Shown here: piece by piece, positions 45,816-59,590 of the stretch
How positions within the stretch are numbered: the stretch's first letter is position 1
How the letters are laid out: each line of letters starts with the position of its first letter
NCBI GenBank assembly: GCA_033220425.1
Contig: CM065652.1
Span: 310,001-374,000, forward strand
Direction: 5' to 3'
Origin: Lepraria neglecta
Lineage: Eukaryota > Ascomycota > Lecanoromycetes > Lecanorales > Stereocaulaceae
DNA length: 64,000 bases
The notes under the pieces: generated by a model
Seen by the model: the letters and a program-made list of their open reading frames with translations, nothing else
What the model was told of the DNA's origin: nothing
The model's database searches: none
Program-made: the position numbers and the translations under genes

Positions 45816-47226
45816 GCTTACCACAAATTAGAAGATCATATCTGTGGTAGATACATACGTTGTCAATGTTAGTGGCCGCTCAGCACTGGACAAGAGCCCG
45901 AATGAAAACACAAAGTGATCTCGCCGACCACTGAGTCAAACACAATTGAGCAACACCAGTGGATGGGAAAAGAGCTCTCAGACAAACAAAATATATCTCT
46001 CAGCGCGTCAATTTCCATAGGACGCGACTGGTGCGAGGTATAGTGATTAGTCAGCAAGCCTACCGCAGCTATTTCCGCAATGAAGCCGAGCCGGCTGCAC
46101 CAGCAACAGAACGCCTCGAGCACCTTGGAAAGTGGTACAATGAAAAACTCGAAAGACCAATCTAAAGGCAGTCGATGCATCGCGGACCTGTCAAGTTGTG
46201 AGACGAACAAGCCCATACTGTGGGTTTTGTTTTCTCATCGGATTTGCTATTGCCGTCGAGGTAGGGAAGTTTGATTGCTCGGATCTTCAGACAATATGTT
46301 GTCTGATCAGTGGTCACTCTTCGTCCTCCTATATCATGACTATTAGTGCATTATGAAATGCGGGCAGGCAGCTAGCTAGGTACACGCAAGCTTTAGAATT
46401 GTTCAATGAGCGACAGTCGCTTCAGCGAAAGAAGCGCAATTAGACAAATCTTCCATATAATTGTGAAGTGAGAGGGGTGATAATCTCTCACTAGTCTGCT
46501 GGACGTGAGCTGTCATTTGTAACAAAGGACATGTATGGGTGGTGGCGAGAAAGCGACACTTGGAAGTCAGAGTATGGGTATTTATGCTGCCAGGCGAATA
46601 ATTGCCAGCAAGACCCCTGCAATTGGGACCGTTTTCTTGATTTCAGCCACACACCATCGCAAGCTACTAGCGACGGGCGGTGACGGCGCCAGATGCTAAA
46701 AGATTGGCAGTCAAGATTCGGCAGATCTCTGATAATCGTAGCAAGGGAAGGGTATGACACCTTGATGATAATCTGCTCATTCCAGAGCTTCGTCAAATAG
46801 AACCCAACCTGTTATCAGCGGCTGTCAGAGGTTCGAGTTTCAGAAACGGGCTGGTGGACGTTAGACGTTAAAAAGGCTTCCTCCAATTTTCATTGGAGCT
46901 GGGCCGCCGCCTCTCGGCCAAGCAGTTACCCTGCACCTCACCATACCTCCCCGACTGGCAGACCACCACGAATTTGTACACCTCACTCCCTACCCGACTC
47001 ACCGCGACGCCAATATCACAGCTCATATTCACGCGATTAATCCATACCCATTCTCACCTAGACTTCCGTGGTGGTCGAGCCCATCGTGCGACAGCCAGTC
47101 CCGGAACCGCAGCCTCCAGCTTCGACGTCAAACCCTGTCCTCTTCCTTGACGCTCTTGGTACCTAGGGCTGGCTGCCCAAGCTCTAATGGTGATGCCGGA
47201 TTGATGCCTCATGTTCCAGGTTCAAC
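45816..47226. other. divergent intergenic region between TERT and the RhoGEF
   Basis: No supported gene is present. This region contains both promoters. About 46880-47226 looks like the GEF's C-rich 5' leader. A short open frame at 45959-46165 has no ATG and no family resemblance. Confidence 0.5.
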
Positions 47227-50200
47227 ATGTCCTCCCTCGACGTGGACCACAACCATTACCCCTTAGATCGAGGGGACCACTCCCAGGAATCCTCTGTTCA
47301 ATCCGCATACGACCCCACCGCAAGGAGTATCGATTCATCGCTTGTCCCAAACGATAGCTCCATACCACCTCTACCTGCACACACGTATACACAACCCTCT
47401 GGCAAACGGTCGAAAATAGCTGCACATTTCGAGCAGAGCGCTAACAACGCTCGTGCCAATGGTATCGCCAGAGACAACTCCCCCGACCCACATGATTTCT
47501 ACAGACGTCCTTTTCAGGAAGAAGACTACAGGACAACCTCGGCGAAGAGACCTGACGGGTCCAATAAGGTGGATCATCGGGACGGCGGCATGGTGGGGTC
47601 GGTGCATCAACCCAGAGTCACGCCCATATCCACAAGAATAAGTTCTCGCTACAACTCTACATCTACGGACCGCTCTCCGCTGAGTGGCGCGAAGTCAAGC
47701 CCTACACTCTCCAAGACAGCTAGAAATCGCCAAACATCGTTGAAAGACCTTGTCGACAAGTTCAATCAGAACCCCGATGAAGCTCTACCGTTGCCAAGGA
47801 GATCGACTTCAAGGTCGCCCTCGGCGAGCCCTGGAGGCCATAACGTTGTGAGAGCCCGCACCTCATCTCTTTCCAATCGCCAGGGAAATGGCTCCGCGAG
47901 AAAGGCCTCAACCGCAGGTCCAGCTCAAGCTACGGGAACGTCGAGAACGTACCCACGTGGGGAGGGGACAAATGGGGGAATCAATACAAGTCCAAGATCG
48001 AGAAGGCTTCAGCGAAGTCAGCGGGCAGACCATATCGATTCCATGCCGTACGCTTCTCAGTCTACCACAAACCTATCAGATACCCACTCGCAAAGGCCTC
48101 TTTTTGGAGAGCTTTTGGCAATGAGTCCCAGTCACCCTGACCTGGGCTATGGAATACCCTCTAATGCTCGTCGGCGAAGAGGATCTGAAGGCAGCATGCA
48201 CAGTCCGAATCCCATGTTTCCCCAAGAGCGAGGTCAGCCCGAGGTTTCGCCTTCATCACCTGCGGCGTGGTACTTGGGGGTAACGCCAACGTTGGAGGAG
48301 ATCAAGACGGAAAGGGCTATACCAGACCTACCTCCAAATATGCATCGCCGGACCAGGAGTGACTTTACGGGCGCGCCTTCCCGGCTGCCAACGTCCAGAT
48401 TCTATGGCACGAACCTCTCTCCACCGCGAGATCTGCCCTCAACTCCTAGCTCTGCTAGTAGCTCAAAGCGAAACTCTCATTCTCGAATACCCATCAGTAC
48501 TCGACGGATGAGCGCCACATCCGACTCCGGCAACTCTACGCAATCAACACGTGCAAATTCAGCACTGGGGAGAGCTAAGATAAAATCTCCAACACGTATA
48601 GCCGCCCCTACATCCAAGCATGGGAAGAACCCACGGAGCCCGCCGCAGCATTCTAGATCCAATACTCCGCAGAAATCGCCACATCGAAGCGACTTTGGTT
48701 TGGCGACACAGCGTACTTCGCCCAGCCCTCACCTTAAGGCCTACATATCGATTCCGATGCCTAAGAAGTCTCCTCCATTACGCAGCTCAAAACCTCGCCA
48801 ACCAGTCTCGAATGCGTCAACATCAGCGTCGCGCGCGCGTGTCGTTGAGCGATTCTCCAGCCATGAAAATGGGAATGCGAAGAACACACGAGAACGGAAA
48901 CTCTACAAACCACCAGAACTTGCTGGCGTAGATTTCGCAGCGAGAAGAGAGAAGATTCAACAGGCTGTTACACAGACTGTAAGAGAGAATGAAAGGCTGG
49001 ACGAACAGAGGAGGGCATCCATGGCTCTCGGAAACCAGTCCTTAGAAGCGTCAACTACTTCCAACGGAGATGATGAACCCCGGTGTCAGGAAGAAATCTC
49101 TAAAGAACCGCCAGACCTCAATCAAGAAGATGCTCAAGACGTCGAGAAGGACGATTTCCCAAATCCAACAGAGGAGATACCAAGATCAGAGCGCGAATTG
49201 ACGATCGATACTGGTCACCTACCCGAAAGATCCGTTTTAGACTTGAGCATGGAAGATTCACCCACACTTGGCATATTCAACCGATTCACTACAAATCCAA
49301 GCCGATTCCAACATAGTAGTGTAACCACCCCCTCTGACGTCGAACCTAGCTCCGCGATCACTGCTAGCACATCTGACTCCGTTGACACTTTCTTCGATGA
49401 CGAACCTCAAGATGACTCGCTAGACAGCTCTCGCCATCATTCTCACGAGCACCAGACCTTGCTAAATCATATTATGACGATGCGAGATTCGAGTCCCAGC
49501 CCTGAAGGCGCTCGAATGCCGGCCACGACAGAAGGGTCAACTTCCGAGCACGACGATCAGGAGTCTATACAAATTATGCTTGGAGAGTCGCCCGTGCTTG
49601 AGAAAGCTCCCTCCAAGGAGCAGTTTGAGGCAAAGTTGACGGATTCCCAATCTGGCGAGGGGCAAGAAAGTCGGTGGAGCATGGGTTCTTGGACTTCTTC
49701 CACAAGGTCAAGGGACGAACGAGACACACCAATGGAGCGGATCGATGAGCACTCTCCTCCGCCCCAAGAGCAACCAGGTCACCTATCTGTCTCTACTTCG
49801 GGAAGCCAGCAGACCCCGCAACCTTGGTCTCCCGCTTCCTTCACCTCGGCCCAGACTGCTCGTACCACCATGGACAGTGACGCGTATAGCACCATCAATC
49901 GTGTTCTGGATCACTACCACGACCCGAGCCTTGTCAGTGCGCAGCTTATGCAGGACGTACAACAGCACATATTCAACCAATCCCCGGACTTAGCTCGTCA
50001 AGGGGGTTGGGATCCGAAAAAAGTAACCCAGTTGTACCTTCAGGAACTTGCCAAGGGGAGGTACAGGCAATCGAGTACCACGTCAGACAGTTCCAGTTTC
50101 CAGGCTAGGCCGCGGAAGAATTCTATAAAAGTGCCTAAGGTACCCGAGAAAGAAGTCCGTGAAGATCACGACGAAAAAATGGTGGAACAAATAGAATTTG

Positions 50201-53200
50201 ACTACGAAGAGCTCACACCCCCAGCTACATCTCTTGGTGTTGATGAAGGTGACATAAGGCCTGCAAGAGCAAGTCTGAATCGTTTAGAGGACTGGGATAT
50301 GTCTCCATCAATGGGAGGACTCGAATTGCAAGCCGAAAGTCTAGATAGCCCTGCGGGAGACGAGAAGCCGGCGCTACCTCCAAAGGATTGGAGGTCTATA
50401 AAGAGGGAGCTCGCTGATGATTCAGACCCAAAGGAAGGCCAGGCTAGGCAAACAGCCGCCGATTCTGGCCCACGACTACCTCCGATCGATGGGCTTGGTA
50501 TCGAAATCAATATCATGGGGCCTCAAAGGACAGACTCGCCTGTAATACCGCCACCTCCACTACCCATTCATTCACCACCTCCTCCTCCATCAGTCGAGCC
50601 CTCACCTCCGAGAGGAGCGCGGTCACCGCCTTCGCCGAGCGTGTATAGCAAGCACGTTGCGTCAAGCATCTATCCTACCAGTACTCCTACTGATGCGCCA
50701 GTGCCGCCTCTTCCAAGCAACGAACCTCGTCAGCCAAGATCGGTGACTTCGTCCATTCAGCCGTCTGGTTCGTCTACCATCTCTCAAGGCCGACCAAGCG
50801 TAGATGGACCGTCGACAGAAGGCACGTCGAAGAATTCCTCGCCGTCACCCGATCAGAAGCGTCTGAAGAGACGACGACACATCATCGAGGAGATCGTACT
50901 TACAGAGCATTCTTTCGGTCAGGACATGAAAGTTGTCGACGATATATACAAGGGCACCTCGAACGTGATAATCATATCCGCAAAGGATGTGAAGACCCTG
51001 TTCAGTAATTCGAACGAGATCGTTGCATTCTCGACAATATTCCTAGATGCCCTGAAACAAGCTTCCAAATCAGTCTACGTATTGCCAAAGTCGAAGCGAT
51101 GGAGGAGCAATCGCGTAAGCAATGCGACATCCTACAGCGGCAACACTGATGACCAGTCGTCGATCAATGGTGTGGAGCTCAATGACGAAGAAAAGGACCG
51201 TAAAACCTCCATGGGCGAAGCCTTTGGCGAACATATGGCAAAGATGGAGCAAGTATACACGGAATATCTCAGGAACCAAAAAACGGCCACTGAAAGGCTT
51301 GAATTCCTGCAGCAGGATCCCAAAGTACAAATCTGGCTGAAGGAGTGCCGAGCATACGCCCACGATTTGACAACTGCATGGGATCTGCATTCCTTGCTGA
51401 TTAAGCCATTTCAACGGCTCACGAAATATCCACTGCTCTTGAAAGAGCTAGTGGAGGTGACGCCTGACAATCATCCTGACTTCACGGCTTTGGACATTGC
51501 CCACCGTGAAGTGAAGGGCATTGTAAAGAGAATCGATGAGATGAACGGGCGTGCGATCATCATGCAACAAATTGCGCAACCTGGACGCAAGCGAAAGGAA
51601 TCCGAAAGCAGGCCAAGAATCTTCGCCCGACAATTTGGACTGCGAGCGGAGAAATCAAAACTACTCGGCTCTTCTGGTACGATAGAAGATAAAGCCTATT
51701 CTACAGTCTCGGAGAGGTTCGGCTCGCATTTCTTCCAGCTTCAGGTCGTTATGAGGGACGTGGAGATGTACACAACCGACGTACAGACATACATGAACAA
51801 GTTCTGCGAACTCGCGTTAGCCATGGAGGCACATATTGAAGTAGGGCCACCGTCGAGTTATCCTGAGGTGGAGAGCAAATGGCACAAATTCAGGATGTCC
51901 ACGAGAGAGATGTCAATGACGGCACTAACGGATCATGTAAGTCTTTGCCTTTGGAAACATATCCAGATATAAACTGATCCAAATCAGATTGCTGCTGTCC
52001 GCAAGAATGTCATCGAGCCCATGAATACGCTATTGAGAATGCACGAAGGTCCGCAGAAACTAATGCATAAACGTAACAAACGAGTCGCGGACTATAATCG
52101 TCTCAAAGATTTCAGGGATCGGGGAGATAAACCGGACAAGAAGACTGTCGAGCAAGGCGAGCAATTCCAAGTTCTCAACGAGCTCCTTAAAGATGAATTA
52201 CCGAAACTATTCGCTATGACCGCCAAGCTGGTCGAAGCTTGTCTCAATGGTTTTGTTCAGCTGCAGCTTCAATGGCAGGTCATCTGGCGAAGGAAGTTGA
52301 GCCAGGCTCTCGATGATCGAAAGGCTCCTGGCAGCGTTCAAGAGATTCAGGATGCCTTTGCGGGAGACTTTAAATTCGTTGAGGCTTCGGTTTTGTCTCT
52401 AGGCATATGCAATGGCTCGATGCTCAACGATGTCGCCAATCAGATCAGTTTCTTCTCTTCGGAACGGACAACTCTCAACGGCGACGACAGTGGTATGGTA
52501 AGCCATGGCTCGTCTTTGGAATCCAAACGACGCACGCTCTCTGTCAGCAGTGAACAATCGCCTGTTTTGCCCCAGCCTGATTTCGGAGGGCGGGGTAGCG
52601 GCAGCTTCTTCAATGTTGGGGACTCAACGCAACTAGCCACCGGTGGCAATTACGTGGAACCTAATCGCCGCCTGCGGGCCAGTTCTACCCTCTCTGGTCA
52701 CAGCCCACGAACTCCAGAGGTTCCTGGCAGCTATCCTTCTTACTCCAACAGTACAACTCCTGTCAACTCGATCCCTGGACGCCCGTCAACTGCGAATCCT
52801 CGAACTTTCACTGAGCCTTTACCATCTCCCTCCCGTCCAAGTACCGAGACACCTAGCCTTAACCGAGCAAGCGAAGAATCCGTACGTGCTGGTCGGATTC
52901 CTGGATCTACTTATCCTCAAATCAACTCTCAGGCTCGTGCTGGTTCCCCATCCCAACGATACTCGGGCTTCTTCTCTTCCGCAATGCCGATGTCAGACTC
53001 TCCGCGCACGGAGTCGCCAGCACCAGGCCAGGCCCAGATGGATTTCAATGTAATTTTCCTCGCAGCCAGCGTGTACGAGTTCAATATTGATCGACAAAGG
53101 AGGGAAGCTGGCTATCCCTATCTGACCTATGTTGCTGGAGAGGTGAGTTTTTGCACAAGCATTTGATGGTTACACCGGGATCAAGCTGACGTGTGTCTTT

Positions 53201-53317
53201 TAGATTTTCGATGTCATTGGTGAAAAAGGCGAGCTTTGGCTTGCAAAGAACCAAGACGACTCCAACAACGAGGTCGGGTGGATATGGAACAAGCACTTTG
53301 TCAAGTTGGCGTCTTGA
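47227..53317 (+). CDS. Rho/Cdc42 guanine nucleotide exchange factor, DH-BAR-SH3
   Basis: Three exons (47227-51936, 51988-53142, 53204-53317) give 1992 residues. The first 1200 are disordered, rich in Ser, Pro and Arg (many SP/RS sites, PPPPLPIHSPPPPPS near 1100). The DH domain starts near 1214 (RRRHIIEEIVLTEHSFGQDM) and includes LLIKPFQRLTKYPLLLKEL. A BAR-like helical region follows (about 1470-1735, with AAVRKNVIEPMNTLL and ACLNGFVQLQLQWQVIWRRK). The C-terminus is an SH3 domain (YPYLTYVAGEIFDVIGEKGE, GWIWNKHFVKL). This order matches S. pombe Gef1 and animal Tuba, which activate Cdc42 at growth sites. The last intron splits the SH3 domain. Confidence 0.9.
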
Positions 53318-54716
53318 CCTCCTCATACCCTCCGCGCCGAACAACTGTCACGACCTTGGCTAATTTCCTCTGTCATACCCAAAATCTCCGTCAGAACTAC
53401 TCGGTCGAATGCTATATCGTCCTCATGCAAACCCATCACGTCGGCGTATTGAGATTTCCTCACGACGTCCAAGCATTGGTATCCTAATATTAAACTTCGA
53501 TCATGTACTTTACAGCTGAGATTTTGTCTACGAGCACGCGAGTGCTTCCCTTTGTTATCATATTTCCGGGAGTTAGCACGAGAGCTACGCAGCTACGAGC
53601 AACGGACGCTTATATGGCGTGCGATCATGTTACTGTGTTTTGTTGTGTGGAGATGGGGCATGTAGCATAGATACCCGCCTTCGATCTAGAGTGAATGTCT
53701 TCCTCGGTGGAGCGTGGGACTCGCGAAAACAGCTTTCCCATTGCCTCAACTGAGGAAGGCGACTAAGAATGCACGATTGCATTTTATCATTTTATCATTC
53801 GATTCATAATGTTCGTGAACACTGACCTCATGCATGCACATGTGCTTCGGATGTCGGCTTCCCAATTCATTGACATCCTGTTGATCGGTACGGATGGTAC
53901 CCACTAATGTGCATAAGCGGGGCTTTTCCGTACGGGTTCTCGCCGATCTGCAGAAAATGATGAAGGAACCCTGGTCTTGGGAATATCCCAATTATCAGCT
54001 GATAGGTTCGATAAGTCCAGAAGTGCGGTGTGAACGGAATGAAGTAGTGATCTTCACTCGGAAGGATTGACACCTGCAGCGATACGCCTTTGGGATCGGC
54101 TTTCGCTGGAAACGGGGAGGATATGAGGGGTCTATTCGCCGCTCGTCACCCTAATGATCCCCCTGGAAGTCGGCCCGGAGACTAACTCGTTGTGGGTATG
54201 GTGCGAGGCTATTTGCAAGCTTGGAGAGCCCAGCAGAGTGGTAATGCGGGTGACCCAATTATTCGCAATGGAAACGCCATCCAGTGGGGTCGATCAGTGG
54301 AGGCCCGAATGAATAAAAGCCATGTTCTAATGCTCTAGGCTTAGGGGGCTTGCGCGACGTCAATTCTCTCCTCTTCACTCCACAACACTTCTTCGTATTC
54401 TCTTCTCTTCACTTTCGGACCAATTTGACTGCTGACATTTGACATTCAAGCTATGCATGCCTCTTCTTCAATGCTACTCTACACTTTGCCTCCAGCTCCA
54501 GCTTCCAGTAAGTCCTGCGGACTCTAAAACTTTATTCTTCTAGCGGGGTCGCATTTACTTCCCAGGCCGATTTCGCTTGGTTGTTCGATTCTCTACGAGG
54601 GAAGGGCGACCTTCTTGCTCTATCAGCATCTCTATTTCACGGCTTTTGTCTTATTCCAGCTAGACCGTCCTTTCTTCACGAGGAAGGCGGTACCCTGCTA
54701 GGTCATTTCCTCCTCC
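53318..54716. other. intergenic and probable velB 5' leader
   Basis: No gene is seen. The right half (about 54350-54716) has pyrimidine-rich text typical of a promoter and leader. Possible splice sites (TTCCAG/TAAGTCC near 54510) suggest that the velB leader could contain an intron. Confidence 0.4.
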
Positions 54717-56238
54717 ATGACCATGTCTCTGGCACCACAGCGCCAAACCCCACTCCCTCCACCACCTCTTTCAATGACTACGCCGCCACCAGTGGATGTC
54801 AGCGCCCTCGTCGGCGAAAGCAATGGAGTCTCCTACCCTACTCCGTCCTCGACATCTGCCGCTCGACCCAGTCTCAGTCTACCTCCCACCACTGCCCCGC
54901 CTCCAGAACCAACCCCAATAAGTTCTATGGACCGTGGCCGGATATATAGGTACAAGACACCCCCAAACCCCGAATTTGAAGATAAATGCTGAGAGACTCA
55001 CAGCCTCGATGTTGTACAACAGCCAGTCAGAGCCCGTATGTGTGGATTTGGGGACAAGGTGCGTCAGGATCCATGGGAGACAGAGTCCCGATATTAGGCC
55101 AAGACCTTGTACCAAGGGACATAATTTGCTAAGCCATTGGGACTCACAGGACAGACGACCGATCACCCCACCTCCATGCATTCGACTTGTGGTCAAGGAC
55201 GCCAATACACAGGAAGAGCTGGAGATCAAGTCAGTATTCTCCAAATCCTCCCTGCATAATACGATTAGCCCTCGGTAGCCCAGGAACCTTATCCTCTGTA
55301 TGCAAGGTTACTGACTCCCATTCCTTGAAGTGACATTGATACCTCCTATTTCGTCCTCACTGTCGATCTTTGGAAAGCAGATGCTACAAAGGAGGTCAAT
55401 CTTGTCCGACACTCCGCCACTTCCCCCTCGATCTCCGCCGCAACAAACACCTCATATCCCCCGCCAAACGACGAAGTCCGCACAGCCGCTGGTTTTGCTA
55501 CCACGCCTCAGGAACAAGCCCGATTCCCCCAGGCGTATAATGAACAGGATATACAGCAAGCACGGATCAATGCGTACGAGCAAGCGAGACTCGAGCAAGC
55601 GACTCGTGGATACCACCAACACCAGTATCCCCAATCGTCACAGTCCCTTCCACCTCCACCTGTGCCTTCTCAAGGCCAGCAGCAAGGCTACTACAGCACC
55701 CCTACAGCCACCCCAGTAACACCTACGGCCTACCAGCAGCAACTCGCACAGGGTCAAGGCCCATTACTCTCGCCTTCAGGCTCCTGCGATCCTCGCTCCC
55801 ACCCAAGTGGAATGTTCACGCGGAACCTGATCGGCAGTCTTTGCGTGAGCGCTTTCAAGCTGACTGATCCTGATAACTCCATGGGCGTCTGGTTCATATT
55901 ACAAGATCTCAGCGTCAGAACCGAAGGATCTTTCCGGTAAGCGACCCCTCTGTCTATACCATGCATAGACTGACTAAGCCTCCACCAGATTGAAGATGAA
56001 CTTCGTTAACGTTGGCTCTCCCACGGCCGCCCAAACCCTCAATACCGTATCCGCCCCTGTCCTAGCCTCCTGTTTCAGTGACGTCTTCCATGTCTTCTCG
56101 GCGAAGAAGTTCCCCGGGGTCATCGAGAGCACGCCCCTGAGCAAATGCTTTGCTACACAAGGTATCAAGATTCCTATACGGAAGGACGGAGTCAGGGGCA
56201 ACGAGAGAAGGCCTGGAGAGGGGGAGGACGATGAGTGA
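54717..56238 (+). CDS. velB: velvet-family regulator VelB
   Basis: Five exons (54717-54949, 55004-55058, 55150-55229, 55331-55936, 55989-56238) give 407 residues. After a Pro/Ser-rich head, the velvet domain begins LDVVQQPVRARMCGFGDK-DRRPITPPPCIRLVV, joined over intron 2. It then runs DTSYFVLTVDLWKADATKEV. As in VelB generally, the domain is split by a Pro/Gln/Tyr-rich insertion of about 100 residues. It resumes at NLIGSLCVSAFKLTD, GVWFILQDLSVRTEGSFR and KKFPGVIESTPLSKCFATQG. VelB pairs with VeA (and LaeA) or VosA to control development, secondary metabolism and spore viability in the nucleus. It could influence the NRPS cluster on this contig, as an inference from family function. Confidence 0.95.
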
Positions 56239-56820
56239 TGTGGATACGAAGGATCTTGGGCCAAAAAAGGACGAAGGGATGGTATTCTATCATGGTTTAC
56301 GCTGGGCTGGAAAAATGGGTGGAGCACTGATGAACGGAGTTAATAGAGCGGTATGAAATGTCTTGGCATGATCCGTGGGAGGTTTTCTGTTGTATGAGTT
56401 ATGGCGTAGGGCTCTAGAAAAAGGCGTATAAATCTCGATATCACGAAACGGTATATCTGACCAGGATTTTACCCACTTCGATGTCTAAATCTAGGTCATT
56501 TACAAGAAATGGTGGAATTAGGCTGGTTACGAAGCTAGCCCCAAAGTCTTTCTCTACTCCAAAATTGGTTATAGTCTCGCATGCAAATTCCTCATCTGCT
56601 TCGCCCGGCGACGTTGGGCGTGTCTCGGCCATTTGACTGTGCAAGGCCGAGGGCAAGAGGTCGTCAAGGTCTAAGTCGTGTCGCGCTATCTAGATCCACA
56701 AAGCCATTTTTCAGAGGGACCCAATGGGTATACACCTCTTTTGACGGAGACATTCGAAATCATCTACAGGCACCCTTTTTCATCGACCGGCCAATCTGCT
56801 GTTTCGCCATCATCAAGCGT
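56239..56820. other. convergent intergenic region
   Basis: No gene seen. This is the 3' flank of velB and of the CorA-like gene on the minus strand. Confidence 0.45.
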
Positions 56821-59044
56821 CTATACTACTGCTGTATCGTCATCATCTTGCATGTGTGCCATGGCGGTCTGATGATCATCAAGCGTCCGCACTTCTGTCG
56901 CCTGGTCATTGGCTCGGATCCCTACCATTGCCTCTTCCCAAGGCAATTCTCTCCTATGAGTGACGTCTCTGAATTTGTTATTTGCCCACCGGCTGAGGAT
57001 CCGTGATGACCACCAAGGCGCAGATTCCACCTGTGTCTGCGTTGGGTTGCTTTCTTCTGACGAAGGCTTCGTTGGGTTCTGGCTCGGCGTTTTGGGAGCC
57101 GGCCTTGAGCGCCAATCCAGTGATTGTATAGATCTCGTACGATGTAGTGCCATTGATTGAGCCGGGCTTGAGGGACGCTTTGGAGGGAATGTCGTGGCTG
57201 TTGGGTCAAAGTCGGCTATATAACGGGGATCTGGTTCGACCTTTTCGACTTTTGCACCTAAACATCCCTTCGTTAGCAGCTGGTGAGCTGCATTATAAGA
57301 TAGGAATATGTACTGCGTTTGTACCAGAGTTGGAAAGTCTCCCACCAACCTTGGATCCCACTTGTGGTATTCATAACAATGAAAACGTAGGTTGGGATGC
57401 AAATGACGATAGTAGCGATCCCGAAGTGTATGAAGCTATTCTGCGGATCCAAGTTGGTCATACCGAAGACAGAGGTGACAAACGTGAGAGGTAGGAAGAA
57501 GATGGTCACGTATGTTAGTAGTCTGATATTTTGGCCTTGCAGCGTGGAGATTGGTATTTGTTGTGCTTGTCTAGCGGACGTACCGCTGTCCAAGTTGTCC
57601 CGGAGGGCATTAATTTCCTTCATCTTCTCATATTTCAGCTTCCTGATAGATTCTAGTTCTTGAAGTTCACGTTCGACATCGTTCTTGACAGCTGTCATTT
57701 GCTTCCTCCAGTTGATATTGCGGGTTGAAGTTTCTCCAACAGGCCAGATGATTCCGCTGAACCTACCCCAAACAGAGTCCGTAAAAGTGTCTCTATAGGC
57801 GGTCAGGATCGTCTTGATATCTTCGTTGATACTGGCTAATGACTGGTAAGACCAGAAATATAACCGTGTATAAGTCAGACTGTTATCCTCGAATAAGAGT
57901 TTATTTCTAACGTCTTGGTTAAACAAGAAGTCCGGAGGCGCCTTGACCAATCTGGAAATGCTGATATAGACATTAGTAAGTCGCGTCTGTGCATCATTGA
58001 GCTCCGCCCACAATATTATCGTGAAAACCTCAGGGCCGTTAGTATATTGTCTTGTCGGATCATAGACGTCTGCCGTGCTTTTCAAGTCAGGGTATGCCGT
58101 TATCCCAACAATATACCAGGGACCGAAGGGGTCGAAGACGGTTCCTGGCTGCCGCCTGAAGGTAGGCCTTCTGCACCCAGGCATAAACTTTAAGATAGGT
58201 TTTCCATCCAGAGACAATGCTATCACCCAAGAGCATCCGGTTATTGGCGCATAGGTTTCAGACTCCTTTGATGCCAGGCGCTTATAGGACTCTTGCCATT
58301 TCATCGGCACGCATTCATCCTCAGCAACTGTGCAATACTCAAACGCAAACACGAAGGTGTTTCGATGCTTGGGGTTTTCTACCCAAGGATGATGAGGGCG
58401 AGACTTTGTCCCATGCGACAAGAGATAATCGAAGATCTCGTCCCTAACAAAATGCTTACTGAACGTTTAGTGAAGAGCAGCGAAGATCAGTGGCGATGGC
58501 TCCTGAATTATAGCCATCTTTCCAAGAAACTGACGGTACGAATAATGAGAGCCACTGATCATTCTCCAGATGTCCGTAGCCCTGGACGCAGCACCCTGAT
58601 TAGAAGTACTCGATATCATCCGAGACATTCCGAGAATAGTGACTGTCACAGCCACGTCAGGTGCTGAAAATAGCAAGTCCACATGGATACGTAATATCAA
58701 GCAGGAAATAATGAGACAGATGAGAGCGCTCCTCGCGTCCAACATCGGTGCTGGAAAATAGATGTTTCTGCTGCTGTAGCTGCTCCCTGCCCAATAGCTC
58801 CTAGCTTCGGTCTAGGTGAATCCATTGATATGTCCCCTCAAACCATCTTCCGTGTAAAATTCACTCCGCAAGAGTTCCTGGGAACGGAAAGTTTGCTGTG
58901 AACTCGTTAACTCATCCTCCCTAGCATCTGAGTCTCCGCGCGAAGATGCTTCTTTGTATGGTTTCTCCGTTTCAGGTATTGCAGCAGGAGCGATGACTGC
59001 TGCGGAGACAGCTTTTGCTAGAACGTCATGGGCCTGGGTGAGGG
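56821..59044 (-). pseudogene. CorA-like divalent cation transporter 1, body, detached from its 5' exon
   Basis: The main frame carries a large hydrophilic CorA-like region (QTRLTNVYISISRLVKAPPD, coiled coil near QELESIRKLKYEKMKEI). Two membrane segments follow, with FVTSVFGMTN, the fungal form of the GMN selectivity motif. An acidic or basic tail in another frame (57255-56821) may be a last exon, reached from GTTGGT after NTTSGIQ or nearby. Upstream, the same frame continues to 59044 through two stops: TAG after HINGFT and TAA after FAALH. Both fit C-to-T changes of CAG and CAA. At 59044 the frame runs into a MITE in the middle of TLTQAHDVLAKAV. The missing N-terminus is at 60689-60901 on the other strand. 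Confidence 0.7.
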
Positions 59045-59178
59045 TGTTGCACTGTGGCAATAGGCTGGGAAGGATATCTAGCTAATGGGGGCCCCATATA
59101 TGGCCAAAACAGACAAAGAACGGCTAGCAACAGGCTTCTGGAATCGCGTAGAAAGCAATCAAGCAACGGATTGCAACA
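59045..59178 (+). mobile_element. MITE, copy 2 (inversion breakpoint)
   Basis: 134 bp long, the same family as copy 1, with a deletion of about 9 bp in the central palindrome. The ends are TGTTGCACT...ATTGCAACA. The left flank is GAGGG and the right flank ATAAC. These do not match each other, but they are the reverse complements of the left (CCCTC) and right (GTTAT) flanks of copy 3. This is the mark of an inversion between the two copies. Confidence 0.9.
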
Positions 59179-59227
59179 ATAACAGTAAAACTGTCAGCCT
59201 CATACAAAATTAAGTCACTAATAGGAC

Positions 59228-59590
59228 TTAGCCGACCTCTATTACATCACAAAACTCCAAGGTCGTTCTCGGCTGTGTCACAATGTATTCAAAGACATTG
59301 TGAAGGGAGGCATGCGGCCTGAGCCTAATGTGAGCATAAGCTTTCCAGAAGTTAGGATAGTCTTGAAGCTTTTCCGCCGCTGCAATAAGTCTCTCATATA
59401 CGGAATTCTGTATGTGGCTATTGTCCGTGTCTCCCCGATGGAGCCGCGCGAGCAAGGTCCACCACCATGGCCGCTCTGAACGTGCATGCTGGTTGGACGT
59501 AGCAACACTATCTGGACCATTTCGCTGAGACTCTAAGGAAGGTTCTCGATTTGCCGAACGAGGCGATGGCACACTTGTTTCCGTGCCCAT
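59228..59590 (-). pseudogene. detached 5' exon of CorA-like gene 2
   Basis: ATG 59590 opens 120 residues (MGTETSVPSPRSANREPSLE, later ERLIAAAEKLQDYPNFWKAY and TTLEFCDVIE) and stops at a TAA that would lie inside an intron. If the 1.7-kb segment is turned back, GAG|GTCGGC...CAACCAG|AAG gives DVIE-KKPPENSASLYDW, in frame with the downstream body now at 61045 onward. The MITE would then have sat in that intron of about 70 nt. It now reads into the body of gene 1 instead. Confidence 0.6.

Noticed and set aside
41600-45900. Reverse transcriptase motifs as a sign of a retroelement
   Set aside because: The T motif, the TERT-specific motif spacing and eight spliced exons identify the host telomerase gene, not a mobile element.
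45959-46165. Open frame of 68 codons in the TERT-GEF spacer
   Set aside because: It begins at GTG with a stop just upstream, has no recognisable domain and overlaps the expected TERT promoter.
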